Source: DASUBV01 sp036501025 (GTDB lineage Bacteria > Actinomycetota > Actinomycetes > Streptosporangiales > Streptosporangiaceae). From it: 64,000 bases of DNA. Under the pieces are notes generated by a model that saw nothing but the letters and a program-made list of their open reading frames with translations, ran no database searches and was not told where the DNA came from. The DNA lies in assembly GCA_036501025.1 (NCBI GenBank), contig DASYBB010000200.1, positions 181,252 through 245,251 of the forward strand. The letters run 5' to 3'. The translations under genes and the position numbers were made by a program. Position 1 is the first letter of the stretch. Every line of letters begins with the position of its first letter. Below, piece after piece: positions 57,218-64,000 of this stretch.

Positions 57218-58071
57218 CTCCCGCTCGTGCCGGCTGGCCCTGGCTGGCCCGGCCGGCTCAGGAGCCCGGCGATCCGGGCCCGGTCGGCGGCGGAGGCGGA
57301 GAAGGTCACGATCTTCTGCTCGGGGTCGTCGGCCAGCTGCAGGACGACGTGCTGGAAGGTGAAATCGCCGAGCACCGGGTGGCGGATCCGCTTGCTGCCC
57401 GAGCTCAGCGGGGCCACGTCGTGCCGCGGCCACCACGCCCGTACCTCCGGGCTGCCGGCCTGCAGCCGCTCGATCAGCTCGGCGAAGTCAGGGTCGCCCG
57501 AGTGCCGGGCGGCGGCCGCGCGAAACCGCGCCAGCTGGGCTGACGCCTCGGACTCCCACTCGATGAGGATCGACCGGGCGCGCGGGTCCATGAACGTCCA
57601 CCACACGATGTTGCGCTCGGCGGGCGGCAGGCTCGGCCAGTCGGCCCACAGCTCGCGCGCGGCCCGGTTCGCGGCGAGGACGTCCCACCGCCGCCCGCTC
57701 ACGTAGGTCGGGTGCGGGTCGAGGCGGTCGACCAGGTCGGCGACGGCCGCGGGCAGCTTCTCGGCGGCCAGGGCCGGGGCCGGCGCTCCGGCCGCGAGCC
57801 CGTGCAGGTAGTCCCGCTCCGCATCGGTGAGCCGGAGCGCGGCCGCCAGCGCGTCCAGGACCTGGCGCGAGGGGCGGATGTCCCGGCCCTGCTCCAGGAA
57901 CGTGTAGTACGTCGTCGAGACGCTGGCCAGCTGCGCGACCTCCTCGCGGCGCAGGCCGCGGGTGCGGCGCCGGACCCCGGCGGGGAGGCCGACGTCGGCG
58001 GGCTGCAGCCGCTCGCGGCGGCTGCGCAGCAGGCTGGCCAGCTCCGCCGAGGTCATCCTGGCACTCTTCAT
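57214..58071 (-). CDS. MmyB-type helix-turn-helix regulator
   Basis: 285 residues. An N-terminal XRE HTH (LRREEVAQLASVSTTYYTFL) is followed by the MmyB ligand-binding domain (PTYVSGRRWDVLAANRAARE and NIVWWTFMDPRARSILIEWE). It is divergent from an aldo/keto reductase with only 54 bp between the start codons, which suggests it controls that gene. CATGTTCCTAGTATG between them has CATNNNNNNNNNATG symmetry and may be an operator. Confidence 0.9.
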   Translation of the reverse strand: MKSARMTSAELASLLRSRRERLQPADVGLPAGVRRRTRGLRREEVAQLASVSTTYYTFLEQGRDIRPSRQVLDALAAALRLTDAERDYLHGLAAGAPAPALAAEKLPAAVADLVDRLDPHPTYVSGRRWDVLAANRAARELWADWPSLPPAERNIVWWTFMDPRARSILIEWESEASAQLARFRAAAARHSGDPDFAELIERLQAGSPEVRAWWPRHDVAPLSSGSKRIRHPVLGDFTFQHVVLQLADDPEQKIVTFSASAADRARIAGLLSRPGQPGPAGTSGS

Positions 58072-58125
58072 ACCAGCATGTTCCTAGTATGGCCGGCGGG
58101 CCCCCACGCCCCTAGCGTGGCGTTC

Positions 58126-59115
58126 ATGGAGCAACGACAGCTGGGCCGCGAGGGCCTGACCGTGTCCGCCGTCGGCCTGGGCGCCATGGGCCTGTCGCAG
58201 GGCTACGGCCCGGCCGACGACGCCCAGTCCGGCGCCGTCATCCGCGACGCCCTCGACCTGGGCGTGACGCTGCTGGACACGGCCATGAGCTACGGCGCCG
58301 GGCACAACGAGAGGCTGATCGGCGCGGCCATCGCCGGCCGACGGGACGAGGCCGTGCTGGCCAGCAAGTTCGGGATCGTGCGCGGTCCCGGCGGTGTCCG
58401 GGTGGACGGCCGGCCCGAGCGGGCCCGCGGCTACTGCGAGGCGTCACTGGCCCGGCTGGGCACCGACCGCCTGGACCTGTACTACCTGCACCGGATCGAC
58501 CCGCAGGTGCCGGTCGAGGAGACCATCGGGGCGATGGCCGACCTGGTCACCGCCGGGAAGGTGCGGCACCTGGGCATCTGCGAGTGCACCGCCGGGCAGC
58601 TGGAGCGCGCCGTCGCGGTCCATCCCATCAGCGCCGTGCAGTTCGAGTGGTCGCTGACCTGGCGCGAGGGCGAGGACGAGATCGTGCCCGCGGCCCGCCG
58701 CCTCGGCGCCGGGCTCGTCCCCTACAGCCCGCTGGGCCGCGGCATGCTGACCGCGGCGATGTCGCCGGCCTCCGGCCCCGGCGACTTCCGGGCCGGCGAC
58801 CCGCGATTCCACGGCGCGGACCTGACTCGCAACCTGGCCCTGGTCAGCGCGGTCGCCGACGTCGCGGCCGGCCTGGGCATCACCGCCGGCCAGCTGGCAC
58901 TGGCCTGGCTGCTGGCCCGCGGGCCCGACGTGGTGCCGATCCCCGGTACCCGCCACGCCAGCCGCCTGGCTGAGAACGCCGCGGCCGCCGGGGTCCAGCT
59001 GACGGGCGCGGACCTGGCCCGGCTCGAGGCGGCGGCCCCGCGGGGGGCCTGGGCGGGGGACCGGGCGTCGTTCGCGGCGCCGGTCACCACCCGCACGGCG
59101 GCGCCGGGGTCATGA
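58126..59115 (+). CDS. aldo/keto reductase
   Basis: 329 residues from ATG 58126, seven bases after a TAGCGT -10-like hexamer (leaderless). Catalytic tetrad: Asp (LDTAMSYG), Tyr (same segment), Lys (VLASKFGI), His (YYLHRID). NADPH-site GTRHASRLAENAAA near the C-terminus. Similar to YajO/AKR13-type enzymes; the physiological substrate is unknown. Regulated by the divergent MmyB-type protein by position. Confidence 0.92.
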   Translation: MEQRQLGREGLTVSAVGLGAMGLSQGYGPADDAQSGAVIRDALDLGVTLLDTAMSYGAGHNERLIGAAIAGRRDEAVLASKFGIVRGPGGVRVDGRPERARGYCEASLARLGTDRLDLYYLHRIDPQVPVEETIGAMADLVTAGKVRHLGICECTAGQLERAVAVHPISAVQFEWSLTWREGEDEIVPAARRLGAGLVPYSPLGRGMLTAAMSPASGPGDFRAGDPRFHGADLTRNLALVSAVADVAAGLGITAGQLALAWLLARGPDVVPIPGTRHASRLAENAAAAGVQLTGADLARLEAAAPRGAWAGDRASFAAPVTTRTAAPGS

Positions 59116-59157
59116 CCGGGCGGCGGGTGCGGGAACTGGCGGGGCCGGCTCGGTCCG

Positions 59158-59892
59158 TCAGACGGCGGGCCGGCGGGCGGTGAAGATGGCGTGGCCCGCG
59201 TACATCCACGCCACGTCGACCTCGGTGAAGCCCGCCGCGCGCAGCCAGTCCAGGTGCTCCGCGGCGCTGGACGGCAGGTCGAACGGGTCGGGGCCGGGGA
59301 GCCGGTAGTAGTTCCAGTCCGACTCCCGGAACGCCGTCACGGCCTCGTCGCTCCCGAACCGTTCCCGGGAAGCCTGCTGCACCGCGCGGTCCCACTCGTC
59401 GCCGGCCAGCTGGCGGGCGGCCGGCCCGGCGGGCTCCACCAGGTCGGCCATGACGAACGCCCCGCCGGAGGCGAGCATGCCGTGAATGTCCCGGTACAGC
59501 TCCTGCTTGCCGGGGCCGTCGAGGTGATGGACCGCCAGCGAGGTCATGACGCCGCCATAGCTCCCGGTGCGCCATCCCCGGTCGGCGATCTCGGCCTGCA
59601 CCTGGGCATGCCGGCCGCCGAACTCCGAGAGCCGCTGCCCGGCCCGGCGCAGCATCTCGGCCGAGCCGTCCATGAGAAGGACGCGGGCCTCGGGTGAGCG
59701 GCGCAGGTACTCCTGCGACAGCCGGCCCTCGCCGCAGCACAGGTCCAGCACGTACGGCACGGGGAGGTCGCCGAGCAGGTCGCAGACCGTGGCGATCTGC
59801 TCCTCCCGGCGCGGCACCAGGGCGTCCCCGTACCGGGCGAACGCGTCGGTGTCGGTGTCGGTCCAGCCCTGCGCGAGTGGTGATTCCGTCAT
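59158..59892 (-). CDS. class I SAM-dependent methyltransferase
   Basis: 244 residues. Motif I VLDLCCGEGRLSQEYL, acidic loop VLLMDGSAEML, motif IV/post region SLAVHHLDGPGKQELYRDIH and MLASGGAFVMADLVEPAG. Family methylates small molecules; no substrate evidence. Unlike the broken methyltransferase at 12 kb this one is intact. Confidence 0.88.
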   Translation of the reverse strand: MTESPLAQGWTDTDTDAFARYGDALVPRREEQIATVCDLLGDLPVPYVLDLCCGEGRLSQEYLRRSPEARVLLMDGSAEMLRRAGQRLSEFGGRHAQVQAEIADRGWRTGSYGGVMTSLAVHHLDGPGKQELYRDIHGMLASGGAFVMADLVEPAGPAARQLAGDEWDRAVQQASRERFGSDEAVTAFRESDWNYYRLPGPDPFDLPSSAAEHLDWLRAAGFTEVDVAWMYAGHAIFTARRPAV

Positions 59893-59993
59893 CGTGCCTC
59901 CGCTGTGATCCTGGCTGACGTCTCACCGCCATCGTTGACCAGTCCGGGTCCGCCGGGCTAGCGAGTTTCGCGCCGCCCGGCTGGCCAGGGCGG

Positions 59994-60782
59994 TCAGCTT
60001 CCGCTCGCGGCGGGGGCAGCCGGCGGCGTGTCACCCGGCGGTGCCTGGCCTGGCGGCGCGTCACCGGGCCGCGTGTCGTCCGGCGAGGCGCTGCTCGGCG
60101 GCGTCGTCGGCGCCGGGGGCGGGGGCGGGGGCGGGGCCGGGGGCGGCTCGGCGGACGCGCGCTGGCGGATCTCGTCCAGGCTGGCGTGCAGGGCCAGCCA
60201 GACCGCGGCCAGGCTGGTGCTCATCGGCAGGTCGCCGCGGATGGCCGGCGGCGCGCCGGGCCGGTCGCCCAGCGCGCCGAGCGCGGCCCGGCCGAGACCG
60301 ACGATAACCGGATCGGTCAGCTCCATCGTCAGGCTGTCCCCGGTCACGCGGACCTGCAGCTGGCGACGCCCGGCCTCCTGCGGGAGCTCATCGGCGCTGC
60401 CCGCGACGTCAGCCGCCCGCAGCGCCGCCCGGGCCTGATTCAGGTCGATGCCGAGCGCGGCCAGCGCCCGGGCCGCGGCGGTGCCGGGATCGCCCAGGGC
60501 GGCGAGCACCAGGTGATGCGAGCCGACCGGTCCGCCGCCGGCCAGCCGGACGGCCTCTTCCAGGCCGCTGTCCGCCGCGGGCGTGGTGGGCAGCTCATCG
60601 GACTCGGGGGCGGTCCCCGGCCGGAGGGCGACGGACGGGCTCACCCGGGACCGCCGCTCGGCGGACGGCGGCATCTGCTTGACGGCCGTGATGACGGCCT
60701 CGCGGACGACGTCCAGCCGTGGCCACTGGCGCCTCGCGGGCCGCGCTGCGGACGTGGTACCGGTCCGGGCAGATCCCCTCAC
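59994..60782 (-). CDS. Clp N-terminal-domain-like protein with Pro-rich tail
   Basis: 262 residues if begun at GTG 60782; ATG 60674 is an alternative that removes overlap with the divergent gene. One Clp-N repeat is visible: SGLEEAVRLAGGGPVGSHHL VLAALGD then AAARALAALGIDLNQARAAL. No AAA modules. The last ~55 residues are Pro/Ala/Gly repeats. Stand-alone Clp-N proteins are possible adaptors; no partner gene is next to it. Confidence 0.7.
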   Translation of the reverse strand: MRGSARTGTTSAARPARRQWPRLDVVREAVITAVKQMPPSAERRSRVSPSVALRPGTAPESDELPTTPAADSGLEEAVRLAGGGPVGSHHLVLAALGDPGTAAARALAALGIDLNQARAALRAADVAGSADELPQEAGRRQLQVRVTGDSLTMELTDPVIVGLGRAALGALGDRPGAPPAIRGDLPMSTSLAAVWLALHASLDEIRQRASAEPPPAPPPPPPPAPTTPPSSASPDDTRPGDAPPGQAPPGDTPPAAPAASGS

Positions 60783-60982
60783 GGCTCGTCGACGGCCCGC
60801 ACGGGCCGCAGCGGCTCGTGCCGCTGGCCATGGTGGCGACCCGGGCCGCCGACTCGCCGCGGCTGCGCCGCACCGCCGAGCGCCGCCTCGGGAGCGAGGC
60901 CGAGCTGGAGCTCCTCCGGCACTGGGTCGACCAGCTGGAGCTCCGCCTCGCCGCCCTGGAGGAACGCCAGCCGCCGCGCTGA
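60719..60982 (+). CDS. MerR-like small DNA-binding protein
   Basis: 87 residues from GTG 60719. ASRAALRTWYRSGQIPSRLV, then a C-terminal coiled segment (LRHWVDQLELRLAALEE). The first helix of a MerR/excisionase HTH is missing before the GTG because a TGA lies upstream in frame, so it may be truncated or use only the remaining helices. Its 5' end overlaps that of the divergent Clp-N gene by 64 bp. Confidence 0.55.
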   Translation: MATGASRAALRTWYRSGQIPSRLVDGPHGPQRLVPLAMVATRAADSPRLRRTAERRLGSEAELELLRHWVDQLELRLAALEERQPPR

Positions 60983-61014
60983 GCGCGGCCGCCCAGCAGG
61001 CCCGCCGTCTCGGC

Positions 61015-62214
61015 CTATGAGAGGCCCGGGATTCCCGTGGTCAGGTCCAGGACTCGGCGCGTGAGCTGCAGGCGGCGCACGAGCAGCGCCTGCAGGCCGG
61101 CGGTTGGTGGCTCGCGTCCGAGCAGCTCGAGCGGCAGGAGGCAGAGCGCGGACCGGGCCGCGAGGCCGCCCAGGTAGCCGGCCCGGACGTCGTCGGGGCC
61201 GGCGTCGTGCCCCTCGTCGCGCAGGCCGCCGAGATAGCCCTCGAAGATGGCCGCGTCGATGGCGGGCAGGTCGGCCAGCGCGGTCTGGCCGGCCGAGGCC
61301 AGCCCGACGAGCAGCTGCCCGAGATCGAAGCCCACCGGGAGCAGGGACCCGAATCCCCAGTCGATGACGACCACCTCGCCCGGGCGGCTGGCCGGGAGGA
61401 GCAGGTTCTGCGGGGTCGCGTCGCCGTGGGCGTAGCACTGCGGCAGCCGGTCGAGCTGGTCCAGAACCGCGGGCAGGCGCGCGCCGAGCGCCGCGAGGTC
61501 GGCGGGCAGGCCGGGATCGGCTGCCTCACGCAGGGCGGCGGCGAGGAGCGGATGGTGCCACGTGCCGGTGTCCCGCAGGGCGGGCAGGCAGCCCTGCAGG
61601 ACCTTGCCGTCCACGAAGTAGCGCAGGGCCCCGCCCGGCGGCATGCGGCGGGATATCTCCGGGAGCCGCCCGTTGGCCCTGGCGCCCGCGCGGCGGCGGG
61701 CCGCCAGCGCGCCGAGCAGCCGGGCCGCGCGGCGGTAGTCGGCCAGCTCCCACGGGCCGGGCCGCTGGTCCACGTACTCCCACCACAGCGCGACGTGGTC
61801 GGCGTCGACGGGCCGCGCCCGGTACAGCACCGGGGTCCGCATCCCGGCCGGGAGGACGTCCCCGATTCCGCGCTCGTGCATGTCCAGCTCGAACCGCCAG
61901 GGGAAGAAGCTGACGAAGTCCTGCCGGGCGGCCTCGTCCGGAATCTGGCTCAGTTCGGGCCAGAGCCGGGGGTGGCGCAGGAGCTTGACGAAGAACGTCA
62001 GGCCGAGCACCGCGCCGTCGGCGTGCGCGCGGACATCGGCCCGCCACAGGCCCGCGGTGGCGGGCGAGCCCCAGCGGTAGTCGACGGGCACCGCGCGGGC
62101 GGTGGCCCGCTGCACCTCCCGGCCGGCCGCGGCGGCCGCCACCGCGGCCAGCTCGGCGGACGGCAGCGCGGCCAGGGGGAACGAGCCCGTGGCGGTGGCG
62201 AGCGACGCTGGCAT
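61015..62214 (-). CDS. aminoglycoside-phosphotransferase-like kinase
   Basis: 399 residues, ATG 62214. Kinase-like fold with catalytic loop CYAHGDATPQNLLLPASRPG and metal motif VVIDWGFGSLLPVGFDLGQL. A long N-terminal lobe (VDYRWGSPATAGLWRADVRA) precedes it. APH-family proteins phosphorylate antibiotics, choline-like compounds or sugars; nothing here distinguishes these. Divergent from a MarR regulator, with TAAGGTA operator-like sites between. Confidence 0.85.
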   Translation of the reverse strand: MPASLATATGSFPLAALPSAELAAVAAAAAGREVQRATARAVPVDYRWGSPATAGLWRADVRAHADGAVLGLTFFVKLLRHPRLWPELSQIPDEAARQDFVSFFPWRFELDMHERGIGDVLPAGMRTPVLYRARPVDADHVALWWEYVDQRPGPWELADYRRAARLLGALAARRRAGARANGRLPEISRRMPPGGALRYFVDGKVLQGCLPALRDTGTWHHPLLAAALREAADPGLPADLAALGARLPAVLDQLDRLPQCYAHGDATPQNLLLPASRPGEVVVIDWGFGSLLPVGFDLGQLLVGLASAGQTALADLPAIDAAIFEGYLGGLRDEGHDAGPDDVRAGYLGGLAARSALCLLPLELLGREPPTAGLQALLVRRLQLTRRVLDLTTGIPGLS

Positions 62215-62255
62215 GAGAACCCCCCCGGGCGCATTCGATCACGTTCCGTAATAAG

Positions 62256-62295
62256 TAAGGTAACCTGTCTATATGTCGATAGTAAGGTAGCCTTA
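62256..62295. promoter_or_regulatory. paired TAAGGTA-CCT operator-like sites
   Basis: TAAGGTAACCT at 62256-62266 and TAAGGTAGCCTTA at 62283-62295 start 27 bp apart; the second is a perfect TAAGG/CCTTA dyad running into the MarR ATG. They resemble half-sites of DtxR-family iron boxes but may equally be MarR autoregulatory sites. Confidence 0.45.
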
Positions 62296-62753
62296 TGACC
62301 GCTGGCAAGCCCCCTGACAACGATGCCCTTCCCGATCACATCTTCCGCTGGCTCGAGGCCGCCACCCGGCGGATGGCGGCCGAACTGGCCAGCGGGAGCT
62401 TCAGCCGCTTCACCGGGCTGCGGGGCGGCCAGCGGCGCATCCTGCAGATGATCCCGCCCGGCGGGATCCGCATCACGGACCTGGCGCAGATCGCCGGCCT
62501 GACCAAGCAGGCGGCCGGCGAGTTCGCCGACCTGCTGGAAGCCGGGGGGTTCGCCGTCAGCGGGCGGGACGAGTCCGACCGGCGGGTGCGCCTGGTCTCG
62601 CGGACGCCCAGGGGCGACGAGGCCGCCGCGGAGTCATCGCGGGCTATTGCCGCGGTCGAGGAGCGCTGGCGCGAGGAGGTCGGGCCGGCCCGCTACGACG
62701 CGATGAAGGACGTACTCCGGGAACTGGGCCGCGACAGCCTCCGGCCCGGGTAG
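62295..62753 (+). CDS. MarR-family transcriptional regulator
   Basis: 152 residues from ATG 62295. Winged helix RITDLAQIAGLTKQAAGEFA with wing RDESDRRVRLV. Dimer helices flank it. It most likely controls the divergent phosphotransferase-like gene and itself via the sites in the 80-bp gap. Confidence 0.9.
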   Translation: MTAGKPPDNDALPDHIFRWLEAATRRMAAELASGSFSRFTGLRGGQRRILQMIPPGGIRITDLAQIAGLTKQAAGEFADLLEAGGFAVSGRDESDRRVRLVSRTPRGDEAAAESSRAIAAVEERWREEVGPARYDAMKDVLRELGRDSLRPG

Positions 62754-62854
62754 CCCGCCGTGGCGTCACCCGCCTGAGGTGATGCGCCCGCCCCCGAACC
62801 CCGCTGGACTGGCGAGTGCCAGATGGCACACCGCGTAGTAACCGGGAGGATTCC

Positions 62855-63187
62855 GTGACTGCCGAAACGCCTGTCCTCGACACCCTGGCTGACATGAACA
62901 CCGTGTCGGTTCAGCACAACATTCTCGCGCCGCGCGAGGCGATGCTGGCCCGGATCGCCGCCCTCATCGCCGTGGACGCGCCGCCCGCCTCCTACCTCGC
63001 CAACGAGGCCGTCGCCGCCGACATGGGGCTCACCGCCGCCGACGTGCAGGCCGTCATGATCGCGGTGGCCCCGGTCGTCGGCACGGCCAAGGTCGTGTCG
63101 GCGGGCGGCAAGATCCTCAAGTCGCTCGGCCTCGCGATCACGGTGGCCGACTTCGAGATGGGGGACGACGGCGACTCGATGATGTAA
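62855..63187 (+). CDS. small helical protein resembling carboxymuconolactone decarboxylase-like fold
   Basis: 110 residues from GTG 62855 (GGGAGGATT upstream). HNILAPREAMLARIAALIAV and DMGLTAADVQAVMIAVAPVV GTAKVV resemble the helical bundle of AhpD/CMD-like proteins, but the CxxC pair of active AhpD is absent. Function unknown. A strong hairpin follows the gene. Confidence 0.65.
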   Translation: MTAETPVLDTLADMNTVSVQHNILAPREAMLARIAALIAVDAPPASYLANEAVAADMGLTAADVQAVMIAVAPVVGTAKVVSAGGKILKSLGLAITVADFEMGDDGDSMM

Positions 63188-63206
63188 GCGCTGACCGAGT
63201 CGGAAG

Positions 63207-63240
63207 CCACGGGCCGTCCGCCCGCCGGAGGGCGGCCCGT
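63207..63240 (+). terminator. hairpin terminator after the 62855 gene
   Basis: CACGGGCCG and CGGCCCGTG form a 9-bp stem, with two more pairs beyond one bulged base, 20 bp after the stop codon. No T-run. Confidence 0.6.
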
Positions 63241-63314
63241 GTGCCGGCCGGGCCATCCCGTCGGCCGAGCCCGCACCAGGGAGTGACTCGCCTGGTTACC
63301 CGCCAAGTGAAGAA

Positions 63315-63340
63315 GGCCATCTGCACTCGTGCAGATGGCC
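63315..63340 (-). terminator. terminator of a former tRNA-Pro gene
   Basis: GGCCATCTGCAC and GTGCAGATGGCC form a perfect 12-bp stem with a 2-base loop, followed on the minus strand by TTCTTCACTT. It lies 7 bp beyond the CCA end of the tRNA-Pro fragment. Confidence 0.7.
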
Positions 63341-63346
63341 CGTGAG

Positions 63347-63393
<47 letters not shown>

Positions 63394-64000
63394 AGAGAGC
63401 AGCACCGGGCGCAATGGCCGGTCGGCAGCATTTGTGCAGGTAGACGGCATAACAGCGGCAAGAATGACCGCGCCTGGCCGCACATTCCTGCATCTGCCAG
63501 TATCTGCTCGCTCCCGCTCGTGCTCCCAGAATCGGACAGGCTACGTCGAGCGGCGCGCTGCCGGCTGAGCCTAAGTCTCGCAAGCTGCTGCCGCGTCCCA
63601 GCGGGACTGCAGCCAGGCGCTGTTCTTCGTGTTGTTCAAGATCCAGTTGGCGCGGGCGGTTAGGGTTGCGGGGCTCGGCGCTCGACTCGCTCGATGAGGG
63701 CAGAAGCCAGCCAACTGGTACCGGGCGACGACCTCATCGTGGGCCTTGCCTCGCGATGCGCGCCTGCCGAATCCGGCCATACAGAGCAATCAGGGGCGGC
63801 ACCGCTGCGCGTTGCCGCCGCCTGCCGCCGGGCTCGGCCTCTTCGAGGCCCACCCGGCGACGGCACGGCCAGCGTCATGGAACGCCGTGCTCGTCCTCTA
63901 CGCATCGGTGTGGAACAGGTCGAACTGTCGTGGCGACCAGGGAGCGACCGTCAAGAAACTGCGCCCGAGGCCTTGCATGGATGCCCCTCGCGGGTACTGT
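63394..64000. other. no recognisable genes; probable start of an integrated element
   Basis: 607 bases after the tRNA-Pro break. Frames present (for example 63571-63789 minus, ending ARANWILNNTKNSAWLQSRW) have no family I recognise, no ribosome-binding sites and weak codon bias. Composition is slightly less GC-rich than the core genome. Confidence 0.4.

Noticed and set aside
63571..63789. 72-codon minus-strand frame near the right edge
   Set aside because: No ribosome-binding site, no recognised family and poor codon bias; kept only as part of the uncharacterised end region.

Overview
The window is about 72 percent or more GC by eye, with strong GC bias at third codon positions and frequent GTG starts. 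Many genes begin with a -10-like TANNNT hexamer directly before the start codon, as in leaderless transcripts. Several genes are actinobacterial hallmarks: a proteasome activator ending in a PYL tail (bpa), a CtaG-type copper protein, a SigE-family sigma factor, MptB- and Rpf-like envelope proteins, and the order ffs-dnaX-ybaB-recR-DUF5063-ask-asd. I read it as the chromosome of a filamentous or related actinomycete (Streptosporangiales-like). The species cannot be fixed from sequence alone.

Layout. 1-11.2 kb: a cut histidine kinase, a polysaccharide-export ABC pair divergent from a MarR regulator, an anti-sigma kinase, an arginine-deiminase-like protein, a STAS protein, a GT2/MptB pair, bpa, a Fic protein and small proteins. 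11.3-13.1 kb: a decayed patch (ArsR and SRPBCC remnants, an intact VOC protein, a methyltransferase missing its middle). 14.9-17.7 kb: remnant of an integrated element bounded by copies of the 3' end of tRNA-Ser(UGA), with a broken tyrosine integrase and a terminase scrap. 17.8-24.9 kb: ctaG, an AAA ATPase between two long hairpins, a MauE/Cys-rich operon, a SigE-type sigma factor and an acyl-CoA ligase. 25-29.7 kb: tRNA-Ser(GCU), PH-domain membrane proteins, tadA with its partner, tRNA-Ser(CGA), a cupin and a secreted transglycosylase. 30.1-31.5 kb: an editing-domain-less threonyl-tRNA synthetase behind a Thr-codon attenuator. 31.5-38.4 kb: acyl-CoA dehydrogenase, MBL hydrolase, a NarL-type two-component operon and a BcsA-like glycosyltransferase. 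38.4-42.1 kb: an ABC exporter divergent from an OmpR-type two-component system. 42.1-44.8 kb: a second decayed patch (fused YoeB/VOC frame, deleted antitoxin, broken TetR and hydrolase). 45.0-50.65 kb: a 5.6 kb island bounded by a 58-bp direct repeat of the tRNA-Ser(GGA) 3' half, carrying another ABC exporter and a two-component system paralogous to the one at 40-42 kb. 50.8-57.2 kb: conserved housekeeping block. 57.2-63.2 kb: regulators, aldo/keto reductase, methyltransferase, Clp-N protein, phosphotransferase, MarR. 63.3 kb to the end: a tRNA-Pro 3' half with its terminator, then apparently non-coding or foreign sequence running off the window.

How the parts fit. The housekeeping segments are syntenic and compact, with many 1-8 bp overlaps. 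Accessory DNA sits next to serine and proline tRNA genes, and three separate tRNA 3'-half duplications mark integration events. The most interesting items are the threonine attenuator in front of a truncated ThrRS, the integrase-less tRNA-Ser-bounded ABC/two-component cassette with a paralogue 3 kb away, and the recurring pattern of genes that keep both ends but have lost the middle.
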